Of a stretch of DNA of 16,115 bases, positions 16,001 to 16,115 are shown piece by piece. The stretch comes from Polyrhizophydium stewartii. Taxonomy: Eukaryota; Chytridiomycota; Chytridiomycetes; Rhizophydiales. The translations under genes and the position numbers were made by a program. Each line of letters begins with the position of its first letter. Position 1 is the first letter of the stretch. The DNA lies in NCBI GenBank assembly GCA_027604665.1, contig JADGIZ010000222.1, forward strand, positions 1 through 16,115, given 5' to 3'. The notes under the pieces were generated by a model. The model did not search any database, was not told where the DNA came from, and was given only the letters and a program-made list of their open reading frames with translations.

Positions 16001-16115
16001 ATGACAGCGGCGCCACCCGCCGCCGCCGCCACCGCCGCCGCCCCCGCCGCCGAGGCCGCCGCTGCTGCTGCGGCTGCGCCCACCGTCACCCCCGACCCCC
16101 CCCCAGCCCCCCCCC
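16001..16115 (+). CDS. Possible start of an Ala-rich protein, truncated by the right edge
   Basis: An ATG at 16001 opens a frame that stays open to the end and reads MTAAPPAAAAT followed by more Ala, then PTVTPDPPP. Its Ala/Pro bias resembles the N-termini of the Ada1-like and coiled-coil proteins here. It is only 38 codons of very low complexity, so it may equally be GCC-repeat DNA without coding function. An ATG at 15985 in another frame gives an Arg-rich peptide and is less likely. Confidence 0.22.
   Translation, partial: MTAAPPAAAATAAAPAAEAAAAAAAAPTVTPDPPPAPP

Noticed and set aside
1..16115. CRISPR array, insertion sequence, tRNA, rRNA or biosynthetic cluster
   Set aside because: No spaced direct repeats, transposase motifs, terminal repeats or cloverleaf-like sequence were seen. 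The repeats present are in-frame low-complexity tracts, and the genes do not form a metabolite pathway.

Overview
The window looks like nuclear DNA of a GC-rich, compact fungal genome. The evidence is short spliceosomal introns, a Zn2Cys6 transcription factor, a class IV (Chs3-like) chitin synthase with a cytochrome-b5-like segment, and a SAGA Ada1/Hfi1 subunit. A GC-rich chytrid is my best guess. A GC-rich basidiomycete is not excluded, because nothing in the window is lineage-diagnostic without a search. No tRNA, rRNA, transposon, CRISPR array or viral gene was found.

Layout, left to right. (1) The 3-prime part of a 5-prime-nucleotidase gene (<1-1649, +) runs off the left edge. (2) A 919-aa Zn2Cys6 transcription factor follows (1740-4947, +), with its zinc cluster split by a 448-nt intron. 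(3) Next is a three-exon chitin synthase (5215-8777, +). (4) Then comes a five-exon SAGA subunit of the Ada1/Hfi1/TADA1 family (8922-10554, +). (5) A small three-exon, Cys-rich, type I membrane protein lies at 10674-11394 (+). (6) It converges, with only 24 nt between stop codons, on a three-exon receptor-like type I membrane protein on the minus strand (12977-11419). That protein's ectodomain carries two copies of a six-cysteine module. (7) This minus-strand gene is divergent from a single-exon 854-aa protein (13317-15881, +) with a disordered Ala/Ser-rich N-terminus and a helical, coiled-coil-like C-terminal half, which I do not recognise. (8) The right edge is extremely C- and GCC-rich, with a C12 run and possibly the Ala-rich first codons of another gene.

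The exon structures were rebuilt by hand from reading frame, splice signals and family motifs. Twelve introns were placed. All have a donor of the form GTGNG(T/C). Eleven have a CTGAC branch-site candidate 16-53 nt before the acceptor AG, and one has CTGAT. This regularity supports the joins.

The genes do not form an obvious pathway. Several concern the cell surface (nucleotidase, chitin synthase, two type I membrane proteins) and two concern transcription (zinc-cluster factor, SAGA subunit). The two Cys-rich membrane proteins and the coiled-coil orphan are the least explained parts. They are adjacent, and two of them share a putative divergent promoter.
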